Origin: an uncultured Pelagibacteraceae bacterium
GTDB taxonomy: Bacteria > Pseudomonadota > Alphaproteobacteria > Pelagibacterales > Pelagibacteraceae
Reading direction: 5' to 3'
Assembly: GCA_902617025.1 (NCBI GenBank)
Contig: CACMVB010000002.1
Span: forward strand, 1 to 64,000
Length of the DNA: 64,000 nucleotides
The notes beneath the pieces were generated by a model. The model saw only the letters and a program-made list of their open reading frames with translations. It was not told where the DNA came from and did no database searches. Shown one piece after another: positions 56,522-64,000 of the stretch (position 1 is the stretch's first letter; every line of letters begins with the position of its first letter). The translations under genes and the position numbers were made by a program.

Positions 56522-57091
56522 TTGAAAGAGTTAATTACAGCAGGAGTTGATGAAGTTGGAAGAGGATGTCTTGCAGGGCCAGTTGTTTCTGCTGCTGTGA
56601 TATTCAAAAAAGGTATAGATTTAAGCCTTTTAAAAGACTCTAAGAAAATATCGTTCAACAAGCGGGAAAGAATTTCTGAACATATTAAATATAACTCTTA
56701 TTATTCAATAGGTATTGCATCCGTGAATGAAATTTTAAATCTTAATATTCTACAAGCATCACTTCTTTCTATGAAAAGAGCAATTGATCAATTAATCGTA
56801 AAACCAGGTTTGACTTTGATAGATGGAAACTTTGTTCCAAAAGGTTTAAAAAATTGTAAAGCAATAATCAATGGCGATGAAAAAATTAAAGTAATAAGTG
56901 CTGCATCTATAATTGCAAAAGTTTATAGAGATAACTTTATGATTAAATTATCAAAAAAATTTTCTAATTATGCTTGGGATAGAAACTTTGGTTACGGCAC
57001 AAAAGCTCATTTAGATGGTTTAAAAAAGTTTGGTGTTACTGCTCATCACAGAAAAGGTTTTAAACCTGTACACAAGATATTGTCCAGTTAA
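56522..57091 (+). CDS. rnhB: Ribonuclease HII
   Basis: Removes RNA primers and misincorporated ribonucleotides from DNA. AGVDEVGRGCLAGPVVSAAVI holds the first acidic residues (D/E of DEVGRG), with LLKDSKKIS, TLIDGNFVPKG and SAASIIAKVYRDNFM following. HLDGLKKFGVTAHHRKGF ends the domain. Length 189 is normal. The frame opens with TTG at 56522, adjoining the udg stop; no ATG lies before the conserved start, so TTG is likely the true start. rnhB next to ccrM is common in alphaproteobacteria. Confidence 0.96.
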   Translation: MKELITAGVDEVGRGCLAGPVVSAAVIFKKGIDLSLLKDSKKISFNKRERISEHIKYNSYYSIGIASVNEILNLNILQASLLSMKRAIDQLIVKPGLTLIDGNFVPKGLKNCKAIINGDEKIKVISAASIIAKVYRDNFMIKLSKKFSNYAWDRNFGYGTKAHLDGLKKFGVTAHHRKGFKPVHKILSS

Positions 57092-57133
57092 AATTCTCAA
57101 ACACAAGAAGATACAATTTTTTTCTAAAATGAT

Positions 57134-57163
57134 TTGACCCTGGATTCAATTTAGAGTTGAATC
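57134..57163 (+). promoter_or_regulatory. Candidate ccrM promoter carrying two GANTC methylation sites
   Basis: TTGACC (57134-57139), 17 nt spacer, TTGAAT (57157-57162), with predicted initiation at about 57169, i.e. at the ccrM ATG (57170). GATTC (57143-57147) lies in the spacer and GAATC (57159-57163) overlaps the -10. GANTC is the CcrM target, so methylation could tune its own expression, as described for Caulobacter ccrM. The -10 match is weak. Confidence 0.5.
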
Positions 57164-57169
57164 AAGAAA

Positions 57170-58243
57170 ATGTTCAAATTTTGTAACCAAATTCTTAATG
57201 GTGACTGCTTAGAGGAATTAAAAAAAATTCCTGATAAAACCTTTGATTTAGTTTTTGCTGATCCACCCTATAACATGCAGATTGGTGAAAAATTAACTCG
57301 TCCAGACTCCTCAAAAGTAAATGGCGTTAACGATAAATGGGATCAATTTAATAGTTTTAATCATTATGATGACTTCTGTAAATCTTGGTTAAGCGAGTGT
57401 AAAAGAATTTTAAAGGATAATGGGTCTATATGGGTAATAGGATCTTATCATAATATTTTTAGATTAGGATACCACTTACAAAATTTGGGTTACTGGTTGT
57501 TAAATGATGTTATTTGGAGAAAAAATAATCCAATGCCTAATTTTAGAGGAACAAGATTTACCAATGCTCATGAAACTTTAATCTGGGCATCAAAAAGCAA
57601 AAAATCAAAATATACTTTTAATTATCAATCTCTTAAATGTTTAAATGATGATTTACAAATGAGATCGGACTGGAAATTGCCAATATGTAATGGAAAAGAG
57701 AGGTTGAAGAGAAATGGAAAAAAAATACACTCTACTCAAAAACCTGAGGCACTTCTTCATAGAATTATTTTAGCAACTACTAATAAAGGTGATACAGTGT
57801 TTGATCCTTTTCTAGGAACTGGCACTACCGCTGTTGTATCTAAAAAATTAGGTAGAAATTATTTTGGAATTGAAAAAGATAAAAAATACTTTGTTGCAGC
57901 AAAAGAAAGAATAAATAAAACCTCTAAAATAGCTGACGATTATCTTGATACTATTGAAAACATTAAATCAAAACCCAGAATACCTTTTGGTTCACTTGTA
58001 GAATTAGGGATAATTAAACCTGGAACTTCTTTGTTTGATCCTAAGAAAAAAATTAATGCAAAAATAATGGCTGATGGAAGTTTAAAATACAAGAATACTG
58101 AAGGATCAATACACAAAATCGCTGCAAAAATAATGGGTGCCGAAAGTTATAATGGTTGGACCTATTGGCATTATGATTTAAATGGATCATCTGTATTAAT
58201 TGATAACCTAAGACAAAAATTTATTTCAGAAAAACAAAGCTAA
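57170..58243 (+). CDS. ccrM: Adenine-specific DNA methyltransferase CcrM (GANTC)
   Basis: Solitary cell-cycle DNA N6-adenine methylase of alphaproteobacteria, beta class. The catalytic DPPY is at residues 31-34 (FADPPYNMQIG), the SAM motif FDPFLGTGTTAVVSKKLGRNY at about 217-237 comes after it, and STQKPEALLHRI is typical. The C-terminal 90 residues (VELGIIKPGTSLFD...ADGSLKYKNTEGSIHKIAAKI...GAESYNGWTYWHY) are the CcrM-specific DNA-recognition extension. Length 357 matches Caulobacter CcrM (358). No cognate restriction gene is nearby. Confidence 0.96.
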   Translation: MFKFCNQILNGDCLEELKKIPDKTFDLVFADPPYNMQIGEKLTRPDSSKVNGVNDKWDQFNSFNHYDDFCKSWLSECKRILKDNGSIWVIGSYHNIFRLGYHLQNLGYWLLNDVIWRKNNPMPNFRGTRFTNAHETLIWASKSKKSKYTFNYQSLKCLNDDLQMRSDWKLPICNGKERLKRNGKKIHSTQKPEALLHRIILATTNKGDTVFDPFLGTGTTAVVSKKLGRNYFGIEKDKKYFVAAKERINKTSKIADDYLDTIENIKSKPRIPFGSLVELGIIKPGTSLFDPKKKINAKIMADGSLKYKNTEGSIHKIAAKIMGAESYNGWTYWHYDLNGSSVLIDNLRQKFISEKQS

Positions 58244-59370
58244 CGTTTGTAGACCGTTCCTAAATAGGAGCCAATAAAGCTCTTTTTTTTAATCAGAAAT
58301 TTCATAAAAAAATTCCTAATCACTTGCATAATCGTACTGGAAAAATGAAAGACAAAAAAATTAAAATTTGATCTTCTTCTCACAATCTTTGCTCTTCTTA
58401 ATCTCTCTTGATAATAAGCTTTTTGAATATCTTCTTTGTCTTCCTTTATTAAGTTGAATAATTCATAAGCACTTTCTATCGATTGTCCTGCCCCTTGAGC
58501 TAGAGTTGGTAAGAAACCATTAAATGCATCTCCAATGTAAAAAACTTTGCTATTTGTAGACGGATGTATTTTAGTTGTAAAATATAACGGCCAAGATTTT
58601 AACTCACCTTCAAAAATTTTTTCTAAATCAGAATTTTGAGCAACGACTCTACTGACCAATGATTTAATATTATCAGGATCATATTTATTATCTCTTATTA
58701 TACAAACAAGATTAAGTTCCTTATTTTGATTTAACGGGTAAATCACGATATGGCAGTTTTTTCCCATCATGATACTTATTCTTTGTTCATCAATCTTCAA
58801 TTCAGATTTTGTTTTTAATATTGTTCTTAAGGCTATAGCTTTTTTAAATTTTGGCTCATTTTTTTTCTTTTCAAAAAAGGATCTTGTATTAGAAAATATA
58901 CCATCTGCACCCACAACTATATCAACAAGATCATTGGTATTATCATCAAATTTAATTAGAACTTTTCCTTTTAATTCAGAAACTTCTTTAATTTTTTTTC
59001 CAAATCTTAAGTGTTGTGTGTATACATTGTCCTTTAAAAATTCAATTAGAGTTGATCTTTGTAAAGTAGTATGCTTATTTTCTATTGTATTAAATTGTGT
59101 GAGATCTAATTCACAAATTTTTTTATTTTGAATATTGTAAAAATCAACTCCTATTGGATGGAAAATTTTATTATTATCTATTTTATCAAATCCAATAGTG
59201 TTTAAAATTTTTATGCTATTTGTTGAGAGTTGAATGCCATATCCTTCGTCGAGTGATAAGCTTTCTTGTTTTTCATACAGCATGAAGTCATAATCAGAAT
59301 TTTTTTTTATAAGATTCGCAAGTGTTAAACCTGCTATACCAGCTCCAATTATTGCTATTTTTTTTTTCAT
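58240..59370 (-). CDS. FAD-dependent monooxygenase (aromatic hydroxylase type)
   Basis: Class A flavin hydroxylase. The dinucleotide motif KIAIIGAGIAGLTLANLI opens it, VVGADGIFSNTR (DG motif, about 150) is in the middle, and FYIGDAFNGFLPTLAQGAGQSIESAYEL (GD motif) is the second FAD site. Length 376. Such enzymes include ubiquinone-ring hydroxylases and salicylate- or kynurenine-type hydroxylases; the sequence alone does not decide. The C-terminus has a basic amphipathic stretch (FFMKFLIKKKSFIGSYLG). It converges on ccrM with 4 nt overlap and follows mutY. Confidence 0.85.
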   Translation of the reverse strand: MKKKIAIIGAGIAGLTLANLIKKNSDYDFMLYEKQESLSLDEGYGIQLSTNSIKILNTIGFDKIDNNKIFHPIGVDFYNIQNKKICELDLTQFNTIENKHTTLQRSTLIEFLKDNVYTQHLRFGKKIKEVSELKGKVLIKFDDNTNDLVDIVVGADGIFSNTRSFFEKKKNEPKFKKAIALRTILKTKSELKIDEQRISIMMGKNCHIVIYPLNQNKELNLVCIIRDNKYDPDNIKSLVSRVVAQNSDLEKIFEGELKSWPLYFTTKIHPSTNSKVFYIGDAFNGFLPTLAQGAGQSIESAYELFNLIKEDKEDIQKAYYQERLRRAKIVRRRSNFNFFVFHFSSTIMQVIRNFFMKFLIKKKSFIGSYLGTVYKR

Positions 59371-60371
59371 TAGAATAAAGTTGATACTTGTCTTAATATT
59401 TTTTTTGTAAAACTTGGAACAAATTCTTTATTACTTTTTAAGGAATACCAGTTATACTTAGGTGGAAGCTTATTTGAAAATTTATAATAAAGATTAATAT
59501 TTAATTTTAAATTTGAAATTGAATTTTTATAGTTTTTTAAAAATTTCCAATTCTGGTCCTGTTTAAAACTACTTGCTTCTTTAATCTCAGGTAAATTGAA
59601 ATTTTTCAAAAAACTGATTTGATTATTTTTTGTTAAAGCAATTTGTTTTTTTTTATTGATATAACAAAAAATGTTGAAATTTTTATTTTTAATCATTTTA
59701 TTTCTAATACTTCTGATTTTGTTATCAGATTTAAAATACTTACACGTTTTCTTCAAACAACAAGTAAGACAATTTGGGTCTTTTGGCTTACATATTAATG
59801 CACCAAATTCCATTAAAGCTTCAATAAAATCAGCGTTTCGTTTAGTGCTAAATAGTTTTTTTTTATTTTTTTCAATCAATAAATCGAATTTTATATTTTT
59901 TTCCTTGATGTTCAAATTTCTTGAAAACACTCTTTTTACATTTCCATCTATTGCAATTCTTGGCTCATCATAAACTAAGCCTAATAATGCATTTGCAGTA
60001 TAATCCCCTACTCCGGGAAGTTTTTTAACTTCAATTATAGAATTCGGTAATCTTGATTTGTGTTTTTTTACGAGAATCTTTGAACATGCTAAAAGGTTTC
60101 TTGCTCTTCTATAGTAACCAAGACCTTCCCACATTTTTAAGATTTCATTTTCGCTGCTTTTTGATAAAGCTTCAATAGTTTTGAATTTTTTTATAAATTT
60201 ATTAAAATACGGGATAACAGTTTTTACCTGAGTTTGTTGCAACATAAACTCACTTAATACTCGATAATACAGCTTTTTAGGTGACTTTTTGCCAACACGC
60301 CATGGTAAATTTCTTTTGCTATTATCATACCAAGCTAAAATGTTTTTTGGTAATGTCGAGTTTAAATGCAT
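59370..60371 (-). CDS. mutY: A/G-specific adenine glycosylase MutY
   Basis: Excises adenine mispaired with 8-oxoguanine. The ORF-track start (60407) runs into the divergent gene; the ATG at 60369-60371 (MHLNSTLPKNILAWYDNSKRNLPW) gives the usual N-terminus. YRVLSEFMLQQTQVKTVIPYF holds the catalytic Glu, LPGVGDYTANALLG the helix-hairpin-helix, and the [4Fe-4S] cluster is bound by C-x6-C-x2-C-x5-C (CKPKDPNCLTCCLKKTC). The C-terminal NUDIX-like 8-oxoG domain is short. Length is 333 from this start. Confidence 0.94.
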   Translation of the reverse strand: MHLNSTLPKNILAWYDNSKRNLPWRVGKKSPKKLYYRVLSEFMLQQTQVKTVIPYFNKFIKKFKTIEALSKSSENEILKMWEGLGYYRRARNLLACSKILVKKHKSRLPNSIIEVKKLPGVGDYTANALLGLVYDEPRIAIDGNVKRVFSRNLNIKEKNIKFDLLIEKNKKKLFSTKRNADFIEALMEFGALICKPKDPNCLTCCLKKTCKYFKSDNKIRSIRNKMIKNKNFNIFCYINKKKQIALTKNNQISFLKNFNLPEIKEASSFKQDQNWKFLKNYKNSISNLKLNINLYYKFSNKLPPKYNWYSLKSNKEFVPSFTKKILRQVSTLF

Positions 60372-60851
60372 AACAAAAATAATAATAAAACGCATACCTA
60401 CATACAAGGCTTGAGGCCTTTTTCAAGTTCAATTCCAAAGACACTTAAGAAACATCTTAGAAAAGGTGGTTATAACTATTCAAATATAGTTGATAATTGG
60501 ACTAAGATGATAAGTAAGGAAATATCTGATGCTTGCTATCCATTAAATGTAAAAATGGGAAAAGAAATGAAAGATGGCACATTAGTTCTTAATGTAATTC
60601 ATGGAAAAGAGCTTGATGTAGAATATAAAAAAAATGAAATTATTGATAAAATTAACAGTTTTTTTGGATATAATTGTATTAAACAAATTACTCTTAAAGT
60701 GATCTCTAATAAAATCATTGGACATAAAAAAATTTTATCTAAAATTAAAGATTCAAAACAAATTGATGAAAAAATGAAAAAAGTAGAAAATAATCAGCTT
60801 AAAAATTCTCTTAGTAATTTTTTAAAGGCATACAATGAAAGAAATAGTTAA
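60366..60851 (+). CDS. dciA: DUF721/DciA-like protein
   Basis: DciA (DUF721) is the ancestral replicative-helicase (DnaB) operator in bacteria lacking DnaC/DnaI. The N-terminus has LRPFSSSIPKTLKKHLRKGGYNYSNIVDNWTKMISKEIS, followed by CYPLNVKMGKEMKDGTLVLNVIHGKELDVEYKKNEIIDKINSFFGYNCIKQI in pieces, matching the KH-like DUF721 pattern; the C-terminus is a charged tail. Length is 161. Its ATG is inside the palindrome ATGCAT shared with mutY on the other strand. It overlaps the DsbA-like gene by 17 nt. Confidence 0.8.
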   Translation: MHNKNNNKTHTYIQGLRPFSSSIPKTLKKHLRKGGYNYSNIVDNWTKMISKEISDACYPLNVKMGKEMKDGTLVLNVIHGKELDVEYKKNEIIDKINSFFGYNCIKQITLKVISNKIIGHKKILSKIKDSKQIDEKMKKVENNQLKNSLSNFLKAYNERNS

Positions 60852-61428
60852 GATATTTTATAAAACTTTGTTTTTATTTTTAGTAGTTTTTTCTGTTAAC
60901 GTTTATGGCAAAATTTTAAGTAGTGGAAATGTAAATGCTAAAGTAACAGTTAAAGTTTTTTCCTCTTTAACTTGCCCAGCTTGTGCTAATTTTCATTCGG
61001 AAATTTATTATGATTTAAAAAAAGATTTCATAGATACTGGATTAGTCAAATTTGAACATCATCCTTTCCCGTTAGACTTAGCAGCCCTAAATGCAGAAAT
61101 TATTTTAAGATGTGATAATAAAGATGAAAAAAAATTTGAACTCCTAGGTATGATATATAAAAAACAAAATTTATGGGCAGTTGGCTCTGATATAAATAGA
61201 ATAAATGAGTTAATTAAGAAAATTGGGTCGGAATTTAATATGAAAGATGAGAAAATGAGTAATTGTTTAAAAAATGATAGATCACAAGATGAAATATTAA
61301 ATCAAAGAATTGAAGCTCAGAAAAAATATAAAATTCAATCAACGCCAACAATATTTATAAATGAAAAAAAATATTCCGGCAAAGTTAATTATAAACAATT
61401 TAAAAAAGCTATAGAAAAAAATCTTTAA
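60835..61428 (+). CDS. DsbA-like thioredoxin-fold thiol:disulfide protein
   Basis: Exported protein with a signal peptide (IFYKTLFLFLVVFSVNVYG) and a thioredoxin fold. The active-site motif is CPAC in SSLTCPACANFHSEIY (about 45-60), FEHHPFPLDLAALNAE follows, and the cis-Pro loop is IQSTPTIFINEKKYSG. Length 197, close to DsbA/DsbG-like proteins of alphaproteobacteria. It likely oxidises or isomerises periplasmic cysteines; no dsbB is seen here. It overlaps dciA by 17 nt and smc starts immediately after its stop. Confidence 0.9.
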   Translation: MKEIVKIFYKTLFLFLVVFSVNVYGKILSSGNVNAKVTVKVFSSLTCPACANFHSEIYYDLKKDFIDTGLVKFEHHPFPLDLAALNAEIILRCDNKDEKKFELLGMIYKKQNLWAVGSDINRINELIKKIGSEFNMKDEKMSNCLKNDRSQDEILNQRIEAQKKYKIQSTPTIFINEKKYSGKVNYKQFKKAIEKNL

Positions 61429-63873
61429 ATGAAATTTAAAAATTTAGAAATATCAGGTTTTAAGTCCTTTTCTGAAAAAACTACAGTTCTTATCGAAAAG
61501 GGTCTCACAGGAATAGTCGGACCTAACGGATGTGGTAAGTCAAATATTGTTGAGGCGTTGAGATGGTGCATGGGAGAAAACTCAGCAAAAAGTATGAGAG
61601 GTTCAGGAATGGAAGATGTAATTTTTTCTGGTACTTCAAATAGACCGTCAAAAAATATTTCGGAGGTTTCTTTATTATTAGATAATTTGGAAAAAAATGG
61701 TCCATCCCAGTATAAAGAGTTTGATGAAATATCCATAAAAAGAAAAATTGAAAAAGACAAAGGCTCTAAATATTTTATAAATGAAAAAGAAGTTAGAGCC
61801 AGAGATGTGCAGACCTTTTTTGCTGATCTGTCCACGGGTGCACACTCTCCCTCGCTTATTAGTCAGGGAAGAATTGGTCAGCTAGTGACTGCAAAACCTA
61901 TTGAGAGAAAATCTATACTGGAGGAGGCAGCAGGTATTTCTGGAATTCATGCTAGACGACAAGAGGCTGAGGCAAGACTTACAGCAGCCGAAAATAATCT
62001 CAAACGTGCTGATGAATTAAAAAGACAGCAACAAAAACAGCTTGATAATTTGAAGAAACAAGCTGAAGAGGCTACAAGATATAAAGAAATATCAAGTCAA
62101 ATTAAAAAAATTGAAGCGGGTTTATATTATTTAAAAATTAAAGACATTGAAAAAGATAAAAAACAAATTCAAGAAAAGCTTAGCGAGCTTGAAGATGAAA
62201 TTAGCGCAATAAATATTGATTACAATCATAATAATACTTTACTTGAGGAGGAAAATAAAAAACTCGCTCCTTTAAGAGATAAAAGAATGGAGAGTGCTGC
62301 CACTCTTCAAAAATTAAATTTAGACATGACAAATCTTGTAGAAGAGGAGTCCAGGATAAAATCATTACAGGAAAAACTTGAAAAATCAATAAAAACTGTA
62401 GAATCCGACCTTGAAAGAGAGAAAAGCATATCTCTTGACGCAGACCTAAATGAAAAAAGAATTTCTAAAGAGAAAGAGGATCTTTTAAACACAGAAAATA
62501 AATTATTAGATGTTCAGTCTAATTCATCAAAAGAGCTTCAAATATCTAAGTCGGAGCTAAATAAATTGCAAAGTAATCTTGATGAGATGTTAGATCAAAT
62601 TGAAGATGATATAGATAATAACAAAAAACTCACTAAGGAAACTTTTAAAGATCTAAAAAAACTTGTTAAAAAAATTACTCTTTCTCAGGAAGAATATGCA
62701 GAGAAATATGGAAAAAATAAATCAATAGAAAGTGACTCAATTAAAAGAAAGGAAAGAATTAAAAATATTGATATAGAGTTAGAAAATTGGAGAAGTTTGA
62801 AAACTAACTCAAAAAAAATGATCTCTGAATTAAATGATAGGTCAAATAAAATTAAATTAGAAATTAATGAAAATCAGAAAAATCCTGAGAGAATCGCTAC
62901 TTCTAAAGGTCAAAATTTACAAAACTTAGAAAATATAAAAAAAAGAAATGAGGAAATTGAAGGTGAATTACTCGAAGCTGAAAAAAAATACAGTTTAATT
63001 AATGAAAATCTTAGAGAGATCCAGATTAAGCTTACTGATCTTAAGGAAAACAAAGCTCGAAACGAAGCAACAATAGAAGGAATTGAAAATAGAAAAAAAG
63101 ATCTTCTTTATTCAATTAAAAATGAGCTAAATATAGATAATGAGTCCTCTATTTTACCTCAGTCAGATTTAAGTGATACTGAAATAGAAAATTTTCCATC
63201 GATTGAAGAACAAACACAAAAAGTTGAAAAAACAAAAAAACAAAGAGAGTCTTTAGGATCAGTCAATCTAAGAGCTGACGAGGAGACTAAAAAATATGAA
63301 ACTGAAATTAAAAAAATGGAAGATGATAGAGCGGATTTATATTCAGCAATTGTAAAATTAAAATCTAGTATTGATGAATTAAATCAAAAAGGTCGAGAAC
63401 GTTTATTAGATGCTTTTACAAAAGTTAATAGGAAATTTAACGAGGTTTATACAAAATTATTTAATGGGGGGACTGCAAAGATTGAATTGGTTGACTCAGA
63501 CGATCCACTGGAAGCTGGTTTAGAAATGTTTGTTTCTCCTCCAGGAAAAAGACTTCAGTCTATAACATTGCTTTCAGGTGGCGAACAAGCTTTAACTGCT
63601 TTGTCTTTAGTGTTTGCAGTTTTTTTAGTTAATCCCTCTCCAATATGTGTACTAGACGAAGTTGATGCACCACTAGACGATGCGAATGTGACAAGATTTT
63701 GTGCTCTCTTAGATGAGCTCACAAAAATTACAAATACAAAATTTATAATTATTACTCATCATGCTTTGACTATGTCTAGAATGGATAGGCTTTACGGGGT
63801 AACCATGGCGGAGCAAGGAATAAGCCAGCTTGTGTCTGTCGATTTACAAAGGGCAGAAGAGCTTGTTGCATAA
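61429..63873 (+). CDS. smc: SMC chromosome segregation ATPase, short form without a recognisable hinge
   Basis: Condensin-type ATPase for chromosome organisation. Head motifs are intact: MKFKNLEISGFKSF, Walker A GPNGCGKSN (31-39), ISQGRIGQLV, EEAAGISGIHARRQEAE; C-terminal head ESLGSVNLRADEE (about 606), signature LLSGGEQALTALSLVFAVF (about 713) and Walker B ICVLDEVDAPLDDANV (about 738). Between about residues 170 and 605 there is only charged heptad-like coil, with possible breaks near 390 (DDIDNN) and 485 (NPERIA). The globular, glycine-rich hinge of about 150 residues is not seen, and the total is 814 rather than about 1150. The frame is continuous, so this is not a frameshift. Rad50-type CxxC hook is also absent. 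Confidence 0.9.
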   Translation: MKFKNLEISGFKSFSEKTTVLIEKGLTGIVGPNGCGKSNIVEALRWCMGENSAKSMRGSGMEDVIFSGTSNRPSKNISEVSLLLDNLEKNGPSQYKEFDEISIKRKIEKDKGSKYFINEKEVRARDVQTFFADLSTGAHSPSLISQGRIGQLVTAKPIERKSILEEAAGISGIHARRQEAEARLTAAENNLKRADELKRQQQKQLDNLKKQAEEATRYKEISSQIKKIEAGLYYLKIKDIEKDKKQIQEKLSELEDEISAINIDYNHNNTLLEEENKKLAPLRDKRMESAATLQKLNLDMTNLVEEESRIKSLQEKLEKSIKTVESDLEREKSISLDADLNEKRISKEKEDLLNTENKLLDVQSNSSKELQISKSELNKLQSNLDEMLDQIEDDIDNNKKLTKETFKDLKKLVKKITLSQEEYAEKYGKNKSIESDSIKRKERIKNIDIELENWRSLKTNSKKMISELNDRSNKIKLEINENQKNPERIATSKGQNLQNLENIKKRNEEIEGELLEAEKKYSLINENLREIQIKLTDLKENKARNEATIEGIENRKKDLLYSIKNELNIDNESSILPQSDLSDTEIENFPSIEEQTQKVEKTKKQRESLGSVNLRADEETKKYETEIKKMEDDRADLYSAIVKLKSSIDELNQKGRERLLDAFTKVNRKFNEVYTKLFNGGTAKIELVDSDDPLEAGLEMFVSPPGKRLQSITLLSGGEQALTALSLVFAVFLVNPSPICVLDEVDAPLDDANVTRFCALLDELTKITNTKFIIITHHALTMSRMDRLYGVTMAEQGISQLVSVDLQRAEELVA

Positions 63874-63881
63874 TTGCTAAA

Positions 63882-64000
63882 ATGAAAATGCCTGAAGATT
63901 TCAAGACTCGCCTAAAAATTGCAAAATCTAAAATTAAATCAGAGTTGGACTCTGATAAGCAAAAACGTGCAACATTTATGGGCAATGCCTTTAAATTAGG
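63882..64000 (+). CDS. AtpI-like protein (partial, N-terminus only)
   Basis: Frame starting at the ATG 63882 (a second ATG at 63888) and open to the window edge, about 39 codons: a charged N-terminus MPEDFKTRLKIAKSKIKSEL followed by RATFMGNAFKLG. This resembles the beginning of alphaproteobacterial AtpI (subunit I of the F0F1 ATP synthase operon), in which a hydrophobic hairpin would follow a similar MG...A...G stretch. It starts 8 nt after smc. The ATP synthase genes would be expected beyond the edge. Too short for a firm call. Confidence 0.5.
   Translation, partial: MKMPEDFKTRLKIAKSKIKSELDSDKQKRATFMGNAFKL

Noticed and set aside
61425-61835. 136 aa minus-strand ORF antisense to the smc head region
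   Set aside because: Conserved coding on the plus strand (Walker A) explains the open frame.
1-64000. CRISPR arrays, insertion sequences, integrases or phage genes
   Set aside because: No regularly spaced repeats, transposase or integrase frames; every long ORF belongs to a housekeeping family.

Overview
The window is a very AT-rich, gene-dense bacterial segment. Genes are separated by a few bases or overlap, and no gene-free stretch reaches 300 bases apart from the RNase P RNA locus. Gene content and order point to an alphaproteobacterium of the SAR11/Pelagibacterales type. Pointers include CcrM beside rnhB and mutY, yqeY-dnaG-rpoD divergent from carAB, ampD-rnpB-mraZ upstream of the division/cell-wall cluster, petABC encoding a cytochrome bc1 complex, a MarR/OmpR/EnvZ trio next to ilvE, an ELM1-family protein, and small streamlined genes. 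The taxonomic call is inference from synteny and composition; no database was searched. No CRISPR array, insertion sequence, prophage or other mobile element was seen.

Layout: 1-16.9 kb (minus strand) is a continuous dcw cluster, in transcription order mraZ-ftsZ-rsmH-ftsL-ftsI-murE/murF fusion-mraY-murD-ftsW-murG-murC-murB-ddl-ftsQ-ftsA (cut by the window edge). Two oddities are ftsZ sitting second in the cluster instead of after ftsA, and MurE and MurF in one polypeptide. A promoter with three 10-bp-spaced TGGGN repeats lies upstream of mraZ. rnpB and ampD follow at 17.0-18.1 kb. An outer-membrane lipid transport pair (mlaA, mlaC), a CAU-anticodon tRNA, rpoD, dnaG and yqeY occupy 18.2-23.8 kb, with carAB running away on the plus strand to 28.4 kb.

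From 28.4 to 44.1 kb come a 2OG-Fe(II) oxygenase/ELM1 pair, trxB, an aspartate aminotransferase, and an operon that mixes nucleotide excision repair (uvrB, uvrC) with pterin genes (a pteridine-reductase-type SDR and folB) and pgsA. These are followed by ilvE, the MarR/response regulator/histidine kinase operon, ubiK, lgt, a MidA-type methyltransferase and a PgeF-type protein. From 44.1 to 53.2 kb: prs, rplY, pth, ychF, petABC (minus), trmL, hemF, greA, cca and tRNA-Gln. From 53.3 kb to the end: ispE, a TPR protein, a family-4-type uracil-DNA glycosylase, rnhB, ccrM, a FAD monooxygenase, mutY, a DciA-like (DUF721) gene, a DsbA-like thioredoxin-fold protein, a short SMC without a recognisable hinge, and the start of an AtpI-like gene.

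Functionally the window is housekeeping: peptidoglycan synthesis and division, replication priming and repair, pyrimidine/arginine precursor supply, respiration and tRNA maturation. Its interest lies in how familiar machines are reduced or rearranged: the hinge-less SMC, divergent FtsA N-terminus, ftsZ relocation, MurE-MurF fusion, metal-ligand losses in primase and uracil-DNA glycosylase, a PTR1/FolM-like reductase beside folB, GANTC sites in the ccrM promoter, and promoters placed so close to start codons that leaderless mRNAs are likely.
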